NCBI GenBank assembly: GCA_903928015.1
Contig: CAIYPF010000103.1
Span: 107,977-171,976 of the forward strand
Direction: 5' to 3'
Origin: an uncultured Gammaproteobacteria bacterium
GTDB taxonomy: Bacteria > Pseudomonadota > Gammaproteobacteria > Pseudomonadales > UBA5518
Length of the DNA stretch: 64,000 nucleotides
Below the pieces are notes generated by a model, which worked only from the letters and a program-made list of their open reading frames with translations, had not been told where the DNA came from and did no database searches. Of the stretch, positions 44,079 to 53,191 are shown in pieces. Both the position numbers and the translations under genes were made by a program. Each line of letters starts with the position of its first letter. The first letter of the stretch is position 1.

Positions 44079-45239
44079 GTGGAGGAAATGCAAGGTCGCG
44101 GACTTGAGCCTGCCGGGATCGAACGGCTGCGCGAGGCCATCGCATCCGACATCGCCTCGGGTCGCTGTGATGGTGTCTCTGTGTGCGTGGATATCGACGG
44201 CAGGCCGGTATTCGAGACGTGCCAGGGTTTCGCGGATCGACGCAACGCCCGTGCTCTGGCGCCGGACGATGTTTTCGTTTCCTTCTCCATCGGCAAGCAG
44301 TTCGCCAACACAATCGTGCTTTCCGCCATCGAGCGGGGAGCGCTTTCCTTTCTCACGCAAGCCGCCGATCTCCTGCCCTGCTTTTCGGGAAGCGCCTGGC
44401 GTGGCATGACGGTAGCGCAACTGCTCACGCATACATCCGGTGTGCTCGCCGACGCGCCATCGGTCCCGGTGGACGTCCTCATGGATCCCGCCCGGCTCAC
44501 AGCATTTGCCGCAGCGCGGGGTCCCCGGTCTGCTCCCGGTGAGCGGGTCAGTTACTCAACCGTTGCGGGACATGCAGTGCTGTCAGAACTGGTCCGTGTT
44601 GTTGATGGCGGCACGCGCGATTTCGCGGCGATCGTCCGCACGGAGTTGTTTGAACCGCTTGGCATGAAGGACACGAGCCTCGGGCTCAGGGAAGACCTCC
44701 TGCCGAGACTCTGTCCTGTCGTCGCCCGCTACGAGCCGCCAGGCCTGTTCGATCCGCACGGCATGGAAGGCTTCAACCACCTGCTCGCGATGCCGGGTGG
44801 CTGCATGCCTGCAGGTGGCTACCTGACAAGCTCGGGGGATCTTCGACGCTTCGTACGCATGCTCTCGAATGCCGGCGAACTGGACGGTGTACGGATCCTG
44901 TCTCCCGCAATGCTCGCGCTTTGCGCCCGCAACCAGACCGGCGAGCGCCCCGATGCGCTGTTTGAGTCGGTCCTGGGCCTGCGCGGCTGGCAGCCCTGGC
45001 CGGCATGCATTGGACTCGGTTTTTATGTCCGCGGAGATGCACTCACGCCAGGCCCGATGGGCAGCCTCAATTCGCCCGGGACGATTGGCGGTTGGGGGGC
45101 GGGCTCCACGGCGTTCTGGTCCGATCCCGCGCATGGCGTCGCATTCAGTCTGTTGTCGACGGGGCTGATGGAGGACACGCGGCACATGCAGCGCGTGCAG
45201 CGGCTTTCCGACATAGTGCTGTCGTCGATCACGGTTTGA
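44079..45239 (+). CDS. beta-lactamase-fold serine hydrolase
   Basis: A 386-residue hydrolase of the class C beta-lactamase/EstB superfamily. The nucleophile motif is S70-x-x-K73 (FSIGKQ), the Tyr motif is Y159-S-T, and a Gly-rich third motif lies near GGWGAGST. The start is GTG 44079 with GGGGAG ten bases upstream. Such proteins are esterases, carboxypeptidases or CoA-thioester-linked hydrolases. There is no signal peptide, so a role in intracellular ester cleavage is likely. It is followed by two acyl-CoA dehydrogenases and may free acids for their activation. Confidence 0.83.
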   Translation: MEEMQGRGLEPAGIERLREAIASDIASGRCDGVSVCVDIDGRPVFETCQGFADRRNARALAPDDVFVSFSIGKQFANTIVLSAIERGALSFLTQAADLLPCFSGSAWRGMTVAQLLTHTSGVLADAPSVPVDVLMDPARLTAFAAARGPRSAPGERVSYSTVAGHAVLSELVRVVDGGTRDFAAIVRTELFEPLGMKDTSLGLREDLLPRLCPVVARYEPPGLFDPHGMEGFNHLLAMPGGCMPAGGYLTSSGDLRRFVRMLSNAGELDGVRILSPAMLALCARNQTGERPDALFESVLGLRGWQPWPACIGLGFYVRGDALTPGPMGSLNSPGTIGGWGAGSTAFWSDPAHGVAFSLLSTGLMEDTRHMQRVQRLSDIVLSSITV

Positions 45240-45256
45240 CGGAATCAGGAGTAAAC

Positions 45257-46429
45257 GTGTCGCTCGACTTCGACAGCGCCCGCCTTCCCGATCCATCGCT
45301 GCGTCCTGAGCATCACGCCTGGCGCGCGAGCCTGAGGCGTTTCGTGGATGCGGAGATATACCCTTTCGTCGACGAGTGGGACGAGGCCGGCACCGTGCCG
45401 GATTCCCTGTGGCCCAAGGCCGCATCCATGGGCTTGCTGCAGATGGGTTACCCGGAGGAATTCGGCGGCATCCGCGATGGCATCGACATCTGGCACATGA
45501 ACATCGTCGCCGAGGAGATGGCGCGCACCAGTCTTGGGGGCTTGAGCAGTTCGCTGCTTGTCCATGGCATCGGCTTGCCGCCGCTGGTCAACTTCGGAAC
45601 CCCGGAATTGCAGCGCACCGTGATACCTGCGGTGCTTGCGGGCGAGCGACATATCTCGCTTGCCGTCACCGAGCCCTCCGGGGGCTCGGATGTCGCCCGA
45701 CTGCAAACGCGCGCGCGCCGGGAGGGCGATCACTTCGTGGTGAGCGGCGCCAAGACTTTCATTTCCGGGGGCATGCGCGCGGACTGGTTCACAACGGCGG
45801 TGCGAACCGGGGGGGAGGGCGCTCGCGGGCTTTCGGTGTTGCTCATACCCGCGGAGCTTGCGGGTGTGTCCCGCACGCCGCTCTCACGCAAGCAGGGATG
45901 GTGGTGTTCCGATACCGCGACGATCCACTTCGATGAGGTGCGGGTGCCAGCGACCCACCTCATTGGCCCCGAGAACGCCGGGTTCCTCGTCATCATGGCG
46001 AACTTCAACAACGAGCGCATGGCCATGGCCGTCGGCATGGAGGCCTTCGCAAGGGTGTGCCTAGAAGAGGCCGTCAACTGGGCCAGGGAGCGACAGACCT
46101 TCGGGAAGCGTCTCGCAGACCACCAGGTCATACGCCACAAGATCGCGCAGATGAAGCAGCGCATAACGGCTACCCAGGCCTGGATCCAGGTGTGTTCGCG
46201 CCAGATCCACGAGGGGTCGGCGCAGCCCGGCGATATCGCACTTCTCAAGGTGCAGGCGAGCGAAACCCTCGAGTTCTGCGCACGTGAAGCCATGCAGGTG
46301 CTCGGTGGCGCGGGCTACATCCGGGGAAACCGTGTTGAACGGATTTACCGCGAGGTGCGTGTGAATGCCATTGGTGGCGGTTCGGAGGAAATCCTCCGCG
46401 ATCTCGCCGCCCGCCAGTACGGACTCTGA
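45257..46429 (+). CDS. acyl-CoA dehydrogenase
   Basis: A 390-residue FAD enzyme starting at GTG 45257 with AGGAG upstream. It has LAVTEPSGGSDVARLQTRAR and FVVSGAKTFISGG (FAD contacts), and NNERMAMAVGMEAFARVCLE. The C-terminus LGGAGYIRGNRVERIYREVR and IGGGSEEILRDLAARQYGL complete the pattern. The usual C-terminal Glu of medium-chain type is Gly here (YIRGN), so the base may be in the upstream helix (LEEAVNW), as in isovaleryl- and long-chain types. First of a tandem pair with spacing of nine bases. Confidence 0.9.
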   Translation: MSLDFDSARLPDPSLRPEHHAWRASLRRFVDAEIYPFVDEWDEAGTVPDSLWPKAASMGLLQMGYPEEFGGIRDGIDIWHMNIVAEEMARTSLGGLSSSLLVHGIGLPPLVNFGTPELQRTVIPAVLAGERHISLAVTEPSGGSDVARLQTRARREGDHFVVSGAKTFISGGMRADWFTTAVRTGGEGARGLSVLLIPAELAGVSRTPLSRKQGWWCSDTATIHFDEVRVPATHLIGPENAGFLVIMANFNNERMAMAVGMEAFARVCLEEAVNWARERQTFGKRLADHQVIRHKIAQMKQRITATQAWIQVCSRQIHEGSAQPGDIALLKVQASETLEFCAREAMQVLGGAGYIRGNRVERIYREVRVNAIGGGSEEILRDLAARQYGL

Positions 46430-46438
46430 GGAGGCACA

Positions 46439-47608
46439 GTGCGCTTTACCGACCAGCACAAGGCGATCCGTGACACGACTGCGCGCTTCATCGACGCAGA
46501 GATAAATCCGCACGCAGAGGAATGGGAAGCCGCCGGCATTTTCCCGGCGCACGAGCTCTTCGCGAAACTCGGCGCCCTGGGCTTGCTGGGAATTGCCAAG
46601 CCGGTCGAAAACGGCGGGATGGGGCTCGACTACAGCTATCAGATGGTCTTTGCCGAGGAGCTCGGGCGCATCCAGTGCGGCGGTGTGGGCATGGCAATCG
46701 GCGTGCAGACCGACATGGCAACGCCCGCACTTGCCAAGTTCGGCAGCGAAGCCTTGCGGAGGGATTTCCTCGACGCCGCAATCCGTGGGGAGGCCGTCTG
46801 TTCCATCGCTGTGAGCGAACCCGGCGCCGGATCCGATGTTGCGGGTATCCGCACCACCGCGCGAAAGGACGGCGAGGACTACATCATCAACGGCACCAAG
46901 ATGTGGATCACCAACTCCACGCAGGCGGATTTTCTCTGCCTCCTTGCCAACACAGGAGAGGGCAATCCGCACTTCAACAAATCGCTGATCGTCGTACCAA
47001 CGTCCACGCCCGGTGTCTCGCTCTCGCCGCGTCTCGAAAAGCTCGGCATGCGTTCCTCGGACACGGCGCAGGTTTTTCTCGAGGACGTGCGCGTGCCGCG
47101 GCGCTTCCTGATCGGCGAGGAAGGTTCAGGCTTTGTCTACCAGATGCTGCAGTTCCAGGAGGAACGTCTTTTTGCAGCAGTGTCGGGGCTCAAAGGACTG
47201 GAGGCCTGCATTCACCAGACCATCGACTACACACGTTCCCGGCAGGCCTTCGGGCAAGCGATTCTCGACAATCAGGTCGTCCACTTCCGGATCGCCGAGT
47301 TGCAGACCGAGATCGAGGCCCTGCGAGCGCTCGTCTACGATGCCGTAGAGGCCTACATCCACGGCGAAGATGTGACGATGAAAGCCTCGATGGCGAAGCT
47401 GAAAATCGGTCGCCTCTCGCGGGAAGTCACCGATGCCTGCCTGCAGTACTGGGGCGGGATGGGATTCATGTGGGACAACCCCGTTGCACGCACCTGGCGT
47501 GATACTCGCCTTGCCTCGATCGGCGGCGGTGCGGATGAAGTGATGCTCTCCATCATCTGCAAGTTGATGGATATCCTGCCGCGACGGAAAAGAGAGGTGA
47601 AAACATGA
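46439..47608 (+). CDS. acyl-CoA dehydrogenase, AtuD-like (citronellyl-CoA type)
   Basis: A 389-residue acyl-CoA dehydrogenase starting at GTG 46439 with GAGGAGG upstream. Long stretches read like Pseudomonas AtuD, the citronellyl-CoA dehydrogenase of acyclic terpene use. Examples are NPHAEEWEAAGIFPAHELF, GVQTDMATPALAKFGSEALR, KMWITNSTQADFLCLLANTG, KLGMRSSDTAQVFLEDVRVP and FMWDNPVARTWRDTRLASIG. At the position of the usual C-terminal catalytic Glu it has Asp (MWDNP). The stop overlaps the SDR start (ATGA, 47605-47608). No Atu carboxylase gene is in the window, so terpene use is suggested, not shown. Confidence 0.88.
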   Translation: MRFTDQHKAIRDTTARFIDAEINPHAEEWEAAGIFPAHELFAKLGALGLLGIAKPVENGGMGLDYSYQMVFAEELGRIQCGGVGMAIGVQTDMATPALAKFGSEALRRDFLDAAIRGEAVCSIAVSEPGAGSDVAGIRTTARKDGEDYIINGTKMWITNSTQADFLCLLANTGEGNPHFNKSLIVVPTSTPGVSLSPRLEKLGMRSSDTAQVFLEDVRVPRRFLIGEEGSGFVYQMLQFQEERLFAAVSGLKGLEACIHQTIDYTRSRQAFGQAILDNQVVHFRIAELQTEIEALRALVYDAVEAYIHGEDVTMKASMAKLKIGRLSREVTDACLQYWGGMGFMWDNPVARTWRDTRLASIGGGADEVMLSIICKLMDILPRRKREVKT

Positions 47609-48432
47609 GCGACTCTCTGTCGGTGCGCTATGGCCCGTGGGCGCTGGTGGCGGGCGCCTCTGACGGTATCGGCGAGGCTTTCGCACGGGAACTCGCCGCA
47701 GGCGGGCTGAACCTCGTGCTGCTGGCGCGTCGAACCGAACTGCTGCAGCAGCTTGCTGCATCGATGGAAAGCGAGCACGGGATTTCCACGCGCTGCATCA
47801 CGGCCGATCTCACGTCTCCGGACATCCTCGCGCAGGTGCGCGAGCACACGGATGATCTCGAGATCGGCCTTCTGGTGTACAACGCCGGCGCCACTCACGG
47901 CGCAGCACACGTGCTCGACAAGCCACTGGAGTCTGCGCTCGGACTGGTCGCGCTCAACTGCGTCGGGCCACTGTCGCTGTCGCACCACCTCGGTGGCAGG
48001 ATGCGAGCCCGCGGACGTGGCGGGATCATGCTGCTGTCCTCCCTCGCCTCGCTCTCGGGTGGCAGTTACACCGCCGTCTACAACGCCACGAAATCCTTCG
48101 AGATGATCCTCGCTGAAGGCCTGTGGCACGAACTCAAACCTCAGGGTGTAGACGCCATGTGCCTCATGGTCGGCGCCACACGCACGCCGAGCATGTTGAA
48201 CAGCATGCCGTCCTTTGCGGCCTATCCCGGATTGATGGCGCCGGCCCAGGTCGCGGCAGAGGGCCTTGGCTTCCTTGGTCGCGGGCCGATGTGGGTTGCA
48301 GGTGCACACAACCGCGAGATCGCGCGCCGCTTGCTCCCCAATCCCCGCGTTCCGCAGATCAAGGCGCTCAGCGCCGCCAGCGCCGGAATATTCGGCAAGC
48401 CCGTGCTGGATCCCGAGGGCGAGGATTTCTGA
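47605..48432 (+). CDS. SDR oxidoreductase, 17-beta-HSD/KetoacylCoA-reductase-like
   Basis: A 275-residue short-chain dehydrogenase coupled to the preceding acyl-CoA dehydrogenase by overlap. The cofactor motif is AGASDGIGEAFA (16-27) followed by LLARRTELL, which favours NADP(H). The catalytic pair is Y159 and K163 (YNATK), with Ser in LLSSLASLSGG. The layout resembles 17-beta-HSD12-like ketoacyl-CoA reductases. It would act on a hydroxy- or keto-acyl intermediate formed after the dehydrogenase. Confidence 0.85.
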   Translation: MSDSLSVRYGPWALVAGASDGIGEAFARELAAGGLNLVLLARRTELLQQLAASMESEHGISTRCITADLTSPDILAQVREHTDDLEIGLLVYNAGATHGAAHVLDKPLESALGLVALNCVGPLSLSHHLGGRMRARGRGGIMLLSSLASLSGGSYTAVYNATKSFEMILAEGLWHELKPQGVDAMCLMVGATRTPSMLNSMPSFAAYPGLMAPAQVAAEGLGFLGRGPMWVAGAHNREIARRLLPNPRVPQIKALSAASAGIFGKPVLDPEGEDF

Positions 48433-48488
48433 AAATCGCGTCTCGCATCGCGGCGGACGCACAACGAAGATCCATAGAGGTACACACC

Positions 48489-49802
48489 ATGGCAGCCCCA
48501 CAGGGCCCCGGATTCGACACGCTCTCGCTGCACGCCGGCGCACAACCGGATCCGGCAACGGGAGCCCGCGCCACACCCATTTACCAGACCGCGTCCTTCG
48601 TCTTCACCGATTCGGACCAGGCTGCGGCGCTCTTCAACATCGAGCGCACGGGGCACGTTTACTCGCGACTCAGCAACCCTACCAATGCAGTGCTGGAGGA
48701 GCGCATTGCCGCGCTCGAAGGCGGCGTTGCGGCGATCGCGACCGCGAGTGGGCAAGCCGCGCTGCACCTCGCCATCGTTACCCTGATGGGAGCAGGTGGC
48801 CATATCGTCGCCTCGCGTTCTCTCTATGGCGGCTCGCACAACCTGCTCGGCTATACCTTGCCGCGATTCGGGATCACGACCACCTTCGTGGACCCGCGTG
48901 ACCCCAAGGCCTTCCGCGCCGCGATCCGACCCGAGACGCGACTCGTCTTTGGCGAGACGCTGGGCAACCCGAATCTCGAGGTCCTCGACATACCCGCGAT
49001 TTCCGCAGTCGCCCATGAGGCAGGAATTCCCCTGCTTGTGGACGCAACTTTCACTACGCCGTGGCTGATGAAACCCCTTGAGCTGGGCGCGGATCTGGTC
49101 ATGCACTCGGCAACCAAATTCCTGAGCGGACACGGCATCGTCATCGGGGGGCTGCTGGTCGACGGCGGGCGCTTCGACTGGGAGGCCTCTGGCAAATTCC
49201 CCACGCTCACCGAGCCCTATGCCGGATTTCATGGATTGGTGTTCAGCGAGGAGTTCGGGCCTGCGGCATTCATCACGCGTGCCCGCAAGGAAGGCATGCG
49301 GGATTTCGGCGCCTGCATGTCACCGACCTCGGCCTTCCACGTGCTGCAGGGGATCGAGACCCTCGGCCTCAGGATGGCGCGGCATGTCGAGAACACCCGA
49401 CGCGTTGTACAGTTCCTTGCAAACGAATCCACGGTTTCAGCCGTTCGGCACCCGGAACTCGAGGGGCACCCGGATCGGGAACTGGCAGCTCGCCTGCTCC
49501 CTCGCGGATGCGGAGCGGTCTTCAGTTTTGATCTGCGTGGAGGGCGGAAGGCGGGCATTGCCTTCGTGGACGCGCTGACGGTTTTCTCCCATCTGGCCAA
49601 CGTCGGTGACGCACGCTCGCTCGTGATCCATCCGGCGAGTACAACCCACCACCGGATGGATGCGGCCGCTCTGGCCGCCGCGGGGATCGGGGAGGGCACG
49701 ATCAGGTTGTCGATCGGGCTCGAGGATGCCGCTGATCTCGTCGAGGACCTGCGAGCCGGCCTGCGCGCGGCAGCAAAGGCGAGCGGGGAGGGCGCGAAAT
49801 GA
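48489..49802 (+). CDS. metY: O-acetyl-L-homoserine aminocarboxypropyltransferase MetY-like
   Basis: A 437-residue PLP enzyme of the Cys/Met metabolism family that joins O-acetylhomoserine with sulfide or methanethiol to make homocysteine or methionine. The PLP lysine is K210 in MHSATKFLSGHG. It starts FDTLSLHAGAQPDPATGARA and has YSRLSNPTNAVLEERIAALE, the phosphate loop ASGQAALHL and VFSHLANVGDARSLVIHPAS. The length of about 430 favours MetY over MetZ or MetB. ATG 48489 follows AGAGG. Its stop overlaps the hydrolase gene by four bases. Confidence 0.92.
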   Translation: MAAPQGPGFDTLSLHAGAQPDPATGARATPIYQTASFVFTDSDQAAALFNIERTGHVYSRLSNPTNAVLEERIAALEGGVAAIATASGQAALHLAIVTLMGAGGHIVASRSLYGGSHNLLGYTLPRFGITTTFVDPRDPKAFRAAIRPETRLVFGETLGNPNLEVLDIPAISAVAHEAGIPLLVDATFTTPWLMKPLELGADLVMHSATKFLSGHGIVIGGLLVDGGRFDWEASGKFPTLTEPYAGFHGLVFSEEFGPAAFITRARKEGMRDFGACMSPTSAFHVLQGIETLGLRMARHVENTRRVVQFLANESTVSAVRHPELEGHPDRELAARLLPRGCGAVFSFDLRGGRKAGIAFVDALTVFSHLANVGDARSLVIHPASTTHHRMDAAALAAAGIGEGTIRLSIGLEDAADLVEDLRAGLRAAAKASGEGAK

Positions 49803-50599
49803 GGATCGAACTCGACGGTTTTACTGCCTATTGCTACACCGGTTCGCGGGCTACGGATGTAACGCGGCCCGCGATCGTGATGCTCCACGGTGCCGGCATG
49901 GACCACACGGTCTGGACGCTGGTCGCCAGGCACTTCCTGCGACACGGGCGGACCGTGATCGCGCCGGATTTTCCGGCACACGGTCGCAGTGGCGGCTCGC
50001 CGCTGCAGTCAGTGCCCGAAATGGCGGATTGGGTGATGCGTCTGCTTGGCGCGATCGGTGTTTCCAGAGCCGCGTTTTTCGGACATAGCCTGGGCAGCCT
50101 TGTGGCTCTTGATGCCGTTTCCAGATACCCGGACCGTGCGCGCGCCCTCGCGATGGTCGGGACGGCGGTCCCGATGCCGGTTTCCGATGCCTTGCTCTCC
50201 GCAGCCGGGGCAAATGATCACGCTGCCTTCGAGATGCTGACGCAGTTCGGCTACAGCAAGCGACACGCTTTCGGCGGCAACTCGAACCCGGGCGTATGGA
50301 TGACGGGCGCGACCATGCGTCTGTTCGAGCGATCGAAGCCCGGCAGCCTCTTTGCCGATCTCTCGGCGTGCAACGCGTTCACCGACGGTATCGAGCGTGC
50401 GGCGCACGTGTCCTGTCCGAGTTTGCTGGTGTTGGGTGCCGAGGATCGCCTCACGCCGGTGAAAGCCAGCACTGCTTTGCGGGCCGCCCTGCCTCGCGCG
50501 GAAACGCGCATTCTGGCCGGGGCAGGGCATACCTTGATGGTGGAGGCTCCGAACGCACTGCTCGATGCCCTGAGCGCGCTCGATCGCAGCTGTGCCTGA
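49799..50599 (+). CDS. alpha/beta hydrolase
   Basis: A 266-residue hydrolase translationally coupled to metY by the ATGA overlap at 49799. The oxyanion turn is HGAGMDH, the nucleophile elbow is GHSLGS (S97), the acid is in GAEDRLTP, and the His is in GAGHTLM. No signal peptide is seen. The tight pairing with MetY suggests it might serve homoserine acetylation (MetX-like) or protect from an ester by-product, but it is too short for MetX, so that is only a guess. Confidence 0.85.
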   Translation: MRIELDGFTAYCYTGSRATDVTRPAIVMLHGAGMDHTVWTLVARHFLRHGRTVIAPDFPAHGRSGGSPLQSVPEMADWVMRLLGAIGVSRAAFFGHSLGSLVALDAVSRYPDRARALAMVGTAVPMPVSDALLSAAGANDHAAFEMLTQFGYSKRHAFGGNSNPGVWMTGATMRLFERSKPGSLFADLSACNAFTDGIERAAHVSCPSLLVLGAEDRLTPVKASTALRAALPRAETRILAGAGHTLMVEAPNALLDALSALDRSCA

Positions 50600-50602
50600 A
50601 CC

Positions 50603-51823
50603 TCAGAGCGCCGTTGGGAGCCCGGGATTTCCCGGGTCCACCGCGACGCCGAAGTAGCGCTGGTAGTTGCCCACACTGGCCCTGGCGGTCGAGCCGTCCA
50701 GGCCCGTGTCGGCAAAGGTGTGTCGATGCCCCTTGCTTCCGCCAGCAGGGTTCGCCGCGATGTATGTTGCGATACGCCGCGCGAAGTCCGGCGTGAAGTC
50801 ATAGCCAAAGCCATCGTAGAGCCTGCCCACAGCGCCTGCCGGGTCCTGCATGAACTCCCTGAACTGCAGGTCCAGCACTTGCCCGGCCGGGATCACACCC
50901 GATGCACGCGCCGTCATGGATGCGTCCAGCGCCGATACGCATTCATCCCGCCACTCGAGCGCCAGTGCCGCCTTGTCGACCTTTGCCGAGTACGCCGAGC
51001 GAATCACCGGGAGCATGCTTGCGAGCGAGGAAATGATGGACAAGGGGTCCCGGTGTGTCTGCACGAGTCGCGCATCGGGGTACGTTCGCATCAATGCCGG
51101 CAACTGCCAGAGATGCGCGGGCGACTTCAGCGCCCAGCGTATCCCCGGGCGCCCGGCCTGAAGGTACTGCAGGAAGCGGCGGTGGAAGGCATACAGGCGG
51201 TCATGGTCGGCCTTCTCGCGCAACCAGTGGGCATATGTGGGGATATGCCAGATGGTGTTGTACTGCATGCTTCCGAACGCAAACGCAGTTATGCCGACGC
51301 ACTCCTGAGGCAATTCGGCGCCAATCCGGTGCATCGCCTGAACCCCGGGCATGAGGTACTCGGAGAGCCGGATCTCTCTGGCGGTCATCGCGATACGCGG
51401 ATCCGGCCTTTCAGGGTCCGCAGGTTTCGACGCAAAGGGATGCGCTATCTCCCAACTGAGTGGGCAGCGGTTTGCCGGATCCAGCGCGAGGAGTTCATGG
51501 AGAATCGTCGTGCCCGTGCGGGGCATACCGATCACGATCAATGGGGCGTGCACCGGCTGTTCCAGTATCGCTGGCCCGCGCCGCAGCGCATCCTGCAGGC
51601 GAAGCTGTACTTCCAGGGCAGACTGAAGCATTCCGGAAGCGAGCACGCGCCCGAAGGGTGATAGCTGCGCCTCGTCATCCAGCGACCGGCACAGAACGGC
51701 GAGCTCTTCCTCGAAGGGGCCGTCAGGGCCGAAGTCCGCCAATCCGCTCCGATGCCGTGCCCGGTCGATCAATCTGCCAGGCTCAAGCCTGGCGCGAGCA
51801 AAAAGGCCACGCCAGCACATCAA
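50603..51823 (-). CDS. sulfotransferase family protein
   Basis: A 406-residue sulfotransferase-fold protein starting at ATG 51823 (ATG 51820 is also possible). The PAPS phosphate loop is IGMPRTGTTILHEL (P101-T106), and the 3'-phosphate region is RLVQTHRDPLSIISSLASML. Further family features are ALKSPAHLWQL and the C-terminal VGNYQRYFGV. Members sulfate hydroxyl groups on lipids, sterols or glycans. Gene order (DUF1214 protein upstream on the same strand) is often seen in sterol or fatty-acid-degrading bacteria, which is inference. Substrate unknown. Confidence 0.85.
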   Translation of the reverse strand: MMCWRGLFARARLEPGRLIDRARHRSGLADFGPDGPFEEELAVLCRSLDDEAQLSPFGRVLASGMLQSALEVQLRLQDALRRGPAILEQPVHAPLIVIGMPRTGTTILHELLALDPANRCPLSWEIAHPFASKPADPERPDPRIAMTAREIRLSEYLMPGVQAMHRIGAELPQECVGITAFAFGSMQYNTIWHIPTYAHWLREKADHDRLYAFHRRFLQYLQAGRPGIRWALKSPAHLWQLPALMRTYPDARLVQTHRDPLSIISSLASMLPVIRSAYSAKVDKAALALEWRDECVSALDASMTARASGVIPAGQVLDLQFREFMQDPAGAVGRLYDGFGYDFTPDFARRIATYIAANPAGGSKGHRHTFADTGLDGSTARASVGNYQRYFGVAVDPGNPGLPTAL

Positions 51824-51865
51824 GTGTTCGATGCAGCGCTCCGCGGCTCAGGGTGCTGTTGCTGC

Positions 51866-53074
51866 TCACTGCAGATCACCGATCCCGACGACCCGCGCGA
51901 CAGGCGTAGGAACCGGGCCTCTTGCGAGCAGAAAGCGCCAATAGACGAGTCCGGAGGCGCGGCCCTCGCAGTCGATCCATCCCGGGACGCCGGGGTCGCT
52001 GCCGGCGACCACTACCCGGTATCGTCCGTCCGGAAGGAAACTCATCTGTGAGCGGTTCAGCGAAATCTGTCTGCGCGTGTAGTCCAGGGTCTGCATGAAA
52101 CGGTTCCAGAGCATCACGTTTGCGAAGCGGCACTGAGGAAGTTCTCCCTCGATGACCAGCGCCTGGTCCGGACGAAGAACAAAGGGGGCTGCGCAGTAGT
52201 GGGCGTGCATGTTCCCGTAGCCCGACTCGCTGTTCCATTGGCCGGGTGCGTTGAAGGTGTTGGGCACCACCGAAAACCAGGGAGGCCGTGGCCCCTTGCC
52301 AGCCCCCCCCGCGATCGACATCTGCATCATGCCGCGGACGAAGCGCTCTACCGCCCCGATGCGAGAAGCGATACCGCCATCACCCGGAGGCCCGGCGAGC
52401 GGGGCGGGGTCCAAGGCCTCGATCGCCAGCGGCAACTGAAAGCCCGTCTGGTTCACGATGCAATTGCGGCTCTCGAAGTAGTGGCGCGTGGTGATCTGCC
52501 CCGCGCCCTCGCCCAAGGGCAACCAGTTGCCCGCAGCCGGGCGCTCTGCACTCACCGTGATCTCGTAATTGCCGTCCGCATCCGCCTCGAAGGAAGAGTC
52601 ATCGATTGCGGAGATTGATCGGCTGGCAGCTGCGCCCTCCGCACTGCCTCCTTCGACAGTGAAGGAGGTGAATGTGGCTCCGGCAAGATTGCCGCGAATC
52701 CGGTAGCGCCTGTCAGGACGCACCGGAGCAAAAAAATAGAGCGCATCCGGGTTGTCGCCCAGCAGCTTTCGGGCCGGTGTCACATAGGGGGTGAAGACAG
52801 GCCTCTCGGGGTCGGCCTCGAGCCAGAAATTGATACCCGCGTTCAGGATATGGAGCAGCAGGCGCTCGCCCTCGGCCACGTCGTCTGCGGTCTGTATGCG
52901 CCAGGGCGTGTCCAGATATTCACGCTGGAGTTCATTGCACGCACTGAGCAAGGACTCCAGTGCGCCCCGGCCAGCCGATGCAATTGTGCTGCCGGATGCC
53001 AAAAGCGCGGGCGAGATCAACGCACTTGCGCCGCCGAGGGCCGTTGCACCGAGAATGAAATCGCGCCTTTCCAT
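51866..53074 (-). CDS. DUF1214 protein with Tat-like signal
   Basis: A 402-residue protein with a twin-arginine-like start (MERRDFILGATALGGASALI) and a hydrophobic region up to about residue 34. The C-terminal half carries the DUF1214 pattern, with ESGYGNMHAHYCAAPFVLRP, LPQCRFANVMLWNRFMQTLD and YRVVVAGSDPGVPGWIDCEG. The middle holds TFTSFTVEGG and ITVSAERPAAGNWLPLGEGA, typical of the linked DUF1254/1214 group. The function is unknown. It lies 42 bases before the sulfotransferase and is divergent from the monooxygenase. Confidence 0.8.
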   Translation of the reverse strand: MERRDFILGATALGGASALISPALLASGSTIASAGRGALESLLSACNELQREYLDTPWRIQTADDVAEGERLLLHILNAGINFWLEADPERPVFTPYVTPARKLLGDNPDALYFFAPVRPDRRYRIRGNLAGATFTSFTVEGGSAEGAAASRSISAIDDSSFEADADGNYEITVSAERPAAGNWLPLGEGAGQITTRHYFESRNCIVNQTGFQLPLAIEALDPAPLAGPPGDGGIASRIGAVERFVRGMMQMSIAGGAGKGPRPPWFSVVPNTFNAPGQWNSESGYGNMHAHYCAAPFVLRPDQALVIEGELPQCRFANVMLWNRFMQTLDYTRRQISLNRSQMSFLPDGRYRVVVAGSDPGVPGWIDCEGRASGLVYWRFLLARGPVPTPVARVVGIGDLQ

Positions 53075-53099
53075 GAGTGAGCCCCTGTTGTTTTTTCCG

Positions 53100-53105
53100 A
53101 CTATA
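53100..53105 (-). promoter_or_regulatory. possible -10 element for DUF1214 operon
   Basis: Read on the minus strand, TATAGT lies 26 to 31 bases upstream of the ATG at 53074, in the 117-base gap to the divergent monooxygenase. A matching -35 hexamer is poor. The call is by eye. Confidence 0.25.
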
Positions 53106-53191
53106 CCGATATGGCAGAAACCCCGGCATTACGTGGCGGCAAGGGCCCGGTCTGCGGGCTACCATGAACGCTGTTACGGAGGGAAAAACAA

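Noticed and set aside
43646..44409. Plus-strand frames opposite the crotonase and around the serine hydrolase start
   Set aside because: They are shadows; the crotonase on the minus strand and the serine hydrolase from GTG 44079 explain the region.
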